From Actinomycetota bacterium (GTDB lineage: Bacteria > Actinomycetota > Aquicultoria > Aquicultorales > Aquicultoraceae): a DNA stretch of 64,000 bases. The DNA is taken from NCBI GenBank assembly GCA_018333515.1, contig JAGXSZ010000023.1, forward strand, positions 1 to 64,000. Direction: 5' to 3'. Under the pieces are notes generated by a model that did not search any database, was not told the origin of the DNA, and worked only from the letters and a program-made list of their open reading frames with translations. The position numbers were made by a program, and so were the translations under genes. Shown here one piece after another: positions 60,739 to 64,000 of this stretch (the first letter of the stretch is position 1; every line of letters starts with the position of its first letter).

Positions 60739-61401
60739 CTACATTCGCGAGCGGCTATCCGCCAAGCGCTCTTTTATCCAGCTGAGCCACACATCGAAAC
60801 CGTCGCCGGTACGGCAGGAGAGCGGTACTGTTTTGACATCGGGGTTGAGGCTTGAGACGACGTTTTCGAGGCGCTCCATGCTAAAATCGGTCAGCTCCAG
60901 CATATCAACCTTGTTTACTATCAAGATGTCGCACCCCTTGAAGATGAACGGGTATTTGTGCGGCTTGTCGTCACCCTCGGGGACCGAGAGTATTAAGACC
61001 CGCGCCGACTCGCCCAGGGTAAAATCAGCCGGGCAGACCAGGTTCCCGACGTTTTCGATGATAAGGAGGTCTACGTCGTCGAGGTCGAGGCAGTCCGCCG
61101 CCTGGCGTATCATGCTCGCTTCGAGGTGGCAGCCGCCGCCCGTGTTTATCTGGATGCTCGGTATCCCCTGCGCCTTTATCTTTTCGGCGTCTACTTTGGA
61201 GGCGAGGTCTCCCTCGATGACCGCTATGTTGTACGCGTCGCGCAAAGCGGCTATCGTGCGCAAAATAAAGCTCGTCTTACCCGCGCCCGGCGAGGCCATA
61301 AGGTTTACAGCCAATACGCGCTTATCCCTAAAGAGCTTGGCGTTCTCTTCCGCCGTGTTCTCATTGGCGGCGAGAACGTCCTGCATTATTTTTATCTCCA
61401 A
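60739..61401 (-). CDS. hypB: Hydrogenase nickel incorporation GTPase HypB
   Basis: A 220-residue HypB. The P-loop is VNLMASPGAGKTSF (about residues 33-46). The nickel- and zinc-linked loop is INTGGGCHLEASM, and IENVGNLVCPADFTLGE and NKVDM follow. No histidine-rich N-terminal tail is present, so it lacks the storage segment of some HypBs. TTG 61401 lies six bases after AAAGGA. It inserts nickel into NiFe hydrogenase with HypA; no hydrogenase genes are in the window. Confidence 0.94.
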   Translation of the reverse strand: MEIKIMQDVLAANENTAEENAKLFRDKRVLAVNLMASPGAGKTSFILRTIAALRDAYNIAVIEGDLASKVDAEKIKAQGIPSIQINTGGGCHLEASMIRQAADCLDLDDVDLLIIENVGNLVCPADFTLGESARVLILSVPEGDDKPHKYPFIFKGCDILIVNKVDMLELTDFSMERLENVVSSLNPDVKTVPLSCRTGDGFDVWLSWIKERLADSRSRM

Positions 61402-61504
61402 GAGAGGTCCTTTCTCGTCTCTTATACGGTTACGCAACTAAGAGCGGTGCGATGCGCAAAAGACAAAAGAATCCGTAATATCCGTAGCAACGTCCCCCTC
61501 TTTA

Positions 61505-61849
61505 CTATTCAATCTCAATAGAGTCGACATAGAACTCGCGGCCCGAGAGTAGTTCGACCGTGAGCGCGGCGCACTCGGGGCAGGCAAAGGCCTGCTCCCC
61601 GCCGACCCGGCTCTCTCCCCCGCACGCCGCGCATTTTATTATAACCGGTGGGTGGTCGATTGCGAGTTCCGCTCCCTCCGCCGCGGTGCCGCGCGCCAAA
61701 TAATCGAAGTAGAACCGGAGCGAATCGTCGATGACGCCCGTTAAATCACCCGCCACGACTTTGACTTTAAGGATGCGGCTTGCGTTGTTTTTGGCGGCGT
61801 TTTCCAACGCTATCTCGAGAATACTCTGGGTCAGCCCGAGTTCGTGCAC
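61505..61849 (-). CDS. hypA: Hydrogenase nickel chaperone HypA
   Basis: A 114-residue HypA. The N-terminus is MHELGLTQSILEIAL with the nickel ligand His2. The zinc site is CAACGG with CPEC (about residues 75-95). I start at GTG 61849, which shares one base with the tatC stop (TAGTG), because His2 must follow the start. Upstream GTG (61858) would displace it. Confidence 0.93.
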   Translation of the reverse strand: MHELGLTQSILEIALENAAKNNASRILKVKVVAGDLTGVIDDSLRFYFDYLARGTAAEGAELAIDHPPVIIKCAACGGESRVGGEQAFACPECAALTVELLSGREFYVDSIEIE

Positions 61850-62556
61850 TACAACCACCGTGTAAACAACATGCTCAGCTCAAAGAGAAGTACCAGGACG
61901 ACGCCGAGTATGCTCATGCTGACGATACTCCAATCCGGGGTCGCAATCGCCGCGATGACGAAGCTCGCCACGTAGACGATTCGCCAATTCTCGCGGAGTT
62001 TGCGGCGCTCGACTATCCCGAGCTTTATCAAGAGCACAATGACGAGCGGGGCCTCAAAGACCACCCCGAAAGATATCAGAAAGAGCGAGACGAACCCGAT
62101 ATAATCGTCGGCCTTCATGAGGAATTCGAGCTGGCCCTGACCCTGGCCGTAGAGCCAGGTTATCGCGGCGGGCAGGACTACGTAGAAAGCGAAGGCCACA
62201 CCGGAAAAGAAGAGCGTGACCATAACCGGCAATATCGTGAAGACGTATTTTCGCTCTTTCTCCTGGAAAGCCGGCGCGAAAAACGCGAGTACCTGGTATA
62301 TGATGTATGGTGAAGTAAGGATAAAGCCGCCGATAATCGCCAGTTTGAACCGGACCATAAAGACCTGCATGAAACCGAAGACTGTAAACTGCAAGTCCTT
62401 TAACTCGTCCGGCAGCGGCGACTTGATGAAATCGAGTATCGGTTCAAAAAAGAGATAGCAGGCAAGCGTCGCGACTACCAATACCAAGACGGACGATATC
62501 AGCCTGCGCCGAAATTCATCCAGGTGTTCCAAGAAGGACATCTCAACGTCGCTCAA
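61849..62556 (-). CDS. tatC: Sec-independent protein translocase TatC
   Basis: A 235-residue TatC with six membrane helices. Conserved parts are SFLEHLDEFRRRLISSVL at the start, the FKLAIIGGFILTSPYIIYQVLAFFAPAF segment, and RKLRENWRIVYVASFVIAAIATPD. It receives twin-arginine precursors, such as folded metalloenzymes of the hydrogenase and formate dehydrogenase types that other genes here help mature. It overlaps hypA by one base. Confidence 0.95.
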   Translation of the reverse strand: MSDVEMSFLEHLDEFRRRLISSVLVLVVATLACYLFFEPILDFIKSPLPDELKDLQFTVFGFMQVFMVRFKLAIIGGFILTSPYIIYQVLAFFAPAFQEKERKYVFTILPVMVTLFFSGVAFAFYVVLPAAITWLYGQGQGQLEFLMKADDYIGFVSLFLISFGVVFEAPLVIVLLIKLGIVERRKLRENWRIVYVASFVIAAIATPDWSIVSMSILGVVLVLLFELSMLFTRWL

Positions 62557-62599
62557 ACACTATACCTCCAAACCGTGACAACAGTGAACGCGCCGGGGA

Positions 62600-62821
62600 T
62601 TAAGCCGACTCGCTATCCCCTTTGTCTTCTTTGCCCAGAGTGCTGATAGGCTCGACCAGATCTTTTTGAACCGCGGTTCGAATCCCTTGAGATGCCTTCT
62701 TCAACTCCTGCAGAGCTTTACCCAACGACCTAGCCATCTCCGGCAACCTCTTCGGTCCAAAGACAATCAACGCAAGAGCCAATATGAATATTAATTCAGT
62801 CGGTCCTAAACCTAAAAACAT
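62600..62821 (-). CDS. tatA: Twin-arginine translocase subunit TatA/E
   Basis: A 73-residue TatA/E with a short N-terminal membrane helix (LGPTELIFILALALIVFG), the FGPKRLPEMARSLGKAL hinge and amphipathic helix, and a charged tail. It forms the translocation pore with TatC. It lies 44 bases ahead of tatC. Confidence 0.94.
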   Translation of the reverse strand: MFLGLGPTELIFILALALIVFGPKRLPEMARSLGKALQELKKASQGIRTAVQKDLVEPISTLGKEDKGDSESA

Positions 62822-62896
62822 ATACTTCCTCTAAAAAACATAGTAACAACCGCACTCGTCGAAGTCTAGGGCTCTGAGGGTGTTATGGGCAGCGCG

Positions 62897-63325
62897 TTAT
62901 TCGGGGAGCCGGGCCGGGACATTCTTCGTAAGCCTTATGATGACGCCGTCCGGGCTCGCCCTCGCGATCTCTACTTTATCCATAATGCTCACGAGTATGC
63001 TCATCCCTAAATCACGTTCATGGAGTTGGCGGCTCGCGAACTCGGCGCCCGCCTCTTCGCCGACAAAATAGATGATGTCTATGAGCATGCGCTCGTCTTT
63101 GATGTATGCGCTCATTGTCAGCAGATGCTTATCGGGGGGCGCCTGCTTGTGGAGCTGCAGAATGGCGTTGGTGCAAGCCTCGGATACCGCGAGCTTGATG
63201 TCTTCGACGGCATCACCATCGTAGTCAAGCAAGTCCGCGAACGCGGCCACGACAAGGCGCACCACACTGACATACTCCGGCTTGGCCGGTATTGTGATTA
63301 ACGTAGGTTGGTCGAAATGGGCCAC
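62897..63325 (-). CDS. Anti-sigma factor kinase, RsbW-like ATPase
   Basis: A 142-residue GHKL-type serine kinase. The ATP-binding N-box is LAVSEACTNAILQLHK (about residues 45-60) and the later box is ERDLGMSILVSIMDKVEI. It should bind an unseen sigma factor or phosphorylate the STAS protein encoded three bases upstream. The pair forms a partner-switching module. The sigma factor would be outside the window. Confidence 0.88.
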   Translation of the reverse strand: MAHFDQPTLITIPAKPEYVSVVRLVVAAFADLLDYDGDAVEDIKLAVSEACTNAILQLHKQAPPDKHLLTMSAYIKDERMLIDIIYFVGEEAGAEFASRQLHERDLGMSILVSIMDKVEIARASPDGVIIRLTKNVPARLPE

Positions 63326-63328
63326 TTA

Positions 63329-63676
63329 TTACGACCCTTTGATACTGTTTATAGCTTCTTCTTCAGACGAGAAAATCGGGAATACCTTAACCAGCCCGGT
63401 AATCCTAAATATCTTCAGGATGTTCTCCTGCGTGCAGACCAATAGAATCGACCCCTGATGGGACTTAACGCGCTTGAGACCGCCGACCAGCACGCCCAGA
63501 CCCGAGCTATCCATGAACTCCACCTTTTGGAGGTCGATGATGATATTGAATTTCCCTTCGTCGACGATATCGATGAGCCTGCTCTTCAACTTTGGAGCGG
63601 TATATACGTCAACCTCTCCCTCGAGGATTATAACGCCTACACCTTCGACTTCTTTGCTCTCGATCTTCAAATCCAC
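63329..63676 (-). CDS. Anti-sigma factor antagonist, STAS domain (RsbV-like)
   Basis: A 115-residue STAS-domain protein. IILEGEVDVYTAPKLKSRL leads to the phosphorylated-serine motif FMDSSGLGVLVGGLKRV (about residues 53-69). When unphosphorylated it frees the sigma factor by binding the kinase. It is directly coupled to the RsbW-like gene. Confidence 0.92.
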   Translation of the reverse strand: MDLKIESKEVEGVGVIILEGEVDVYTAPKLKSRLIDIVDEGKFNIIIDLQKVEFMDSSGLGVLVGGLKRVKSHQGSILLVCTQENILKIFRITGLVKVFPIFSSEEEAINSIKGS

Positions 63677-63913
63677 GCGCCACCTCCAAAATAGTAAGCC
63701 TTAAACCGCTTCAACACGCTTATACCACACGGAAAGCCCGGCCAAACTCCGACGCTATTTAGCGCTAAATCGCTATTCAAACAAAAAAACATAAAGGCGA
63801 TTTATTACGAAAAGTCATCGCGCCAATTATTTTTCCCAAACAAGCGCTGCCTTAAACTTTGCCGCTCATATCATTCTATGTAAAAAGCAAGCGCTTTACA
63901 ATCAAACATTAGA
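63677..63913. other. Intergenic, nothing firm
   Basis: AT-rich spacer ahead of the STAS gene, presumably its promoter. No recognisable -10/-35 pair can be fixed by eye. Confidence 0.3.
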
Positions 63914-64000
63914 TTAACGATGTTCGCTTAGTATTTCAGTGACTTCCGCATCGGTCGTCTGCTCAAAGACCTCATAGAACTGGCCTACCGCGAAGAATCG
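63914..64000 (-). CDS. Partial gene running off the right edge
   Basis: The last 28 codons of a minus-strand gene: RFFAVGQFYEVFEQTTDAEV then TEILSEHR and TAA at 63914. The remainder is beyond the window. I cannot assign a family from this end. Confidence 0.4.
   Translation of the reverse strand, partial: RFFAVGQFYEVFEQTTDAEVTEILSEHR

Noticed and set aside
1-64000. CRISPR array or phage structural genes
   Set aside because: No regularly spaced repeats, cas genes, capsid, terminase or tail genes are visible.

Overview
The window reads as chromosome of an anaerobic, moderately GC-rich bacterium. The protein types (ECF sigma/anti-sigma pair, SLH-domain surface protein, RsbV/RsbW regulators, geranylgeranyl reductase, B12-dependent ribonucleotide reductase, an archaeal-looking topoisomerase I) suggest a deep-branching actinobacterial or Firmicutes-like lineage. 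That placement is inference; no rRNA gene is present. Nearly all genes lie on the minus strand.

Region 1 (1-3.1 kb) is the remnant of an integron. Cassette genes (a HigBA toxin-antitoxin pair, an orphan protein, a nuclease-like protein) are separated by attC-like sites. They sit beside a frameshifted C-terminal integron-integrase fragment, a MITE-like element and a BrnA-like antitoxin fragment. 3.3-14.9 kb is mostly stable genome: a PAS-GGDEF-EAL protein, YjbQ, a sigma/anti-sigma/ABC-transporter operon, an rRNA methyltransferase, a GYD protein, and ferredoxin plus hybrid cluster protein behind a CRP/FNR-type palindrome. 15-22.4 kb is accessory: a PIN/RHH toxin-antitoxin pair, an ADP-ribosylglycohydrolase, a radical SAM fragment, a BRO/DinD-type protein with a coupled small ORF, and SLH, stalk-domain and beta-propeller proteins, followed by tRNA-Thr.

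At 22.7-24.4 kb a TVP38-family membrane protein precedes a rhodanese lipoprotein whose catalytic cysteine codon is an in-frame TGA. The homologous C-terminus continues after it, so I read it as a selenoprotein. 24.7-29.3 kb is a second cassette-like, partly decaying island: MntA/HepT, a deletion-fused TOTE primase-helicase, HigBA, broken DUF4160 and HicB genes, DUF2442, DUF2283/DUF4258, and three attC-like sites.

29.4-38.7 kb is housekeeping: RecQ, RicT, HolB, Tmk, class I fumarase, malate dehydrogenase and TopA. 38.9-47.8 kb is one molybdenum/tungsten cofactor block: a tungstate ABC transporter behind a Moco/Tuco-type riboswitch and terminator, a MobA-FdhD fusion, two small unknown proteins, MobB, MoaA, MoaC, MOSC and MoaB, with a LysR regulator upstream. 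48-55.6 kb holds an Rrf2 regulator, a multiheme cytochrome, DUF1858, a Clp-fold serine protease, NrdJ, a flavoprotein and an AI-2E-family permease.

The right end (55.8-63.7 kb) runs RsbV-RsbW-TatA-TatC-HypA-HypB-SelD-SelA-SelB-tRNA-Sec. SelD itself carries selenocysteine. Tungstate uptake, pterin cofactor synthesis, FdhD, Hyp and Tat proteins and a full selenocysteine system together point to a cell making selenocysteine-containing W/Mo formate dehydrogenases and NiFe hydrogenases. Those enzymes are not in this window.
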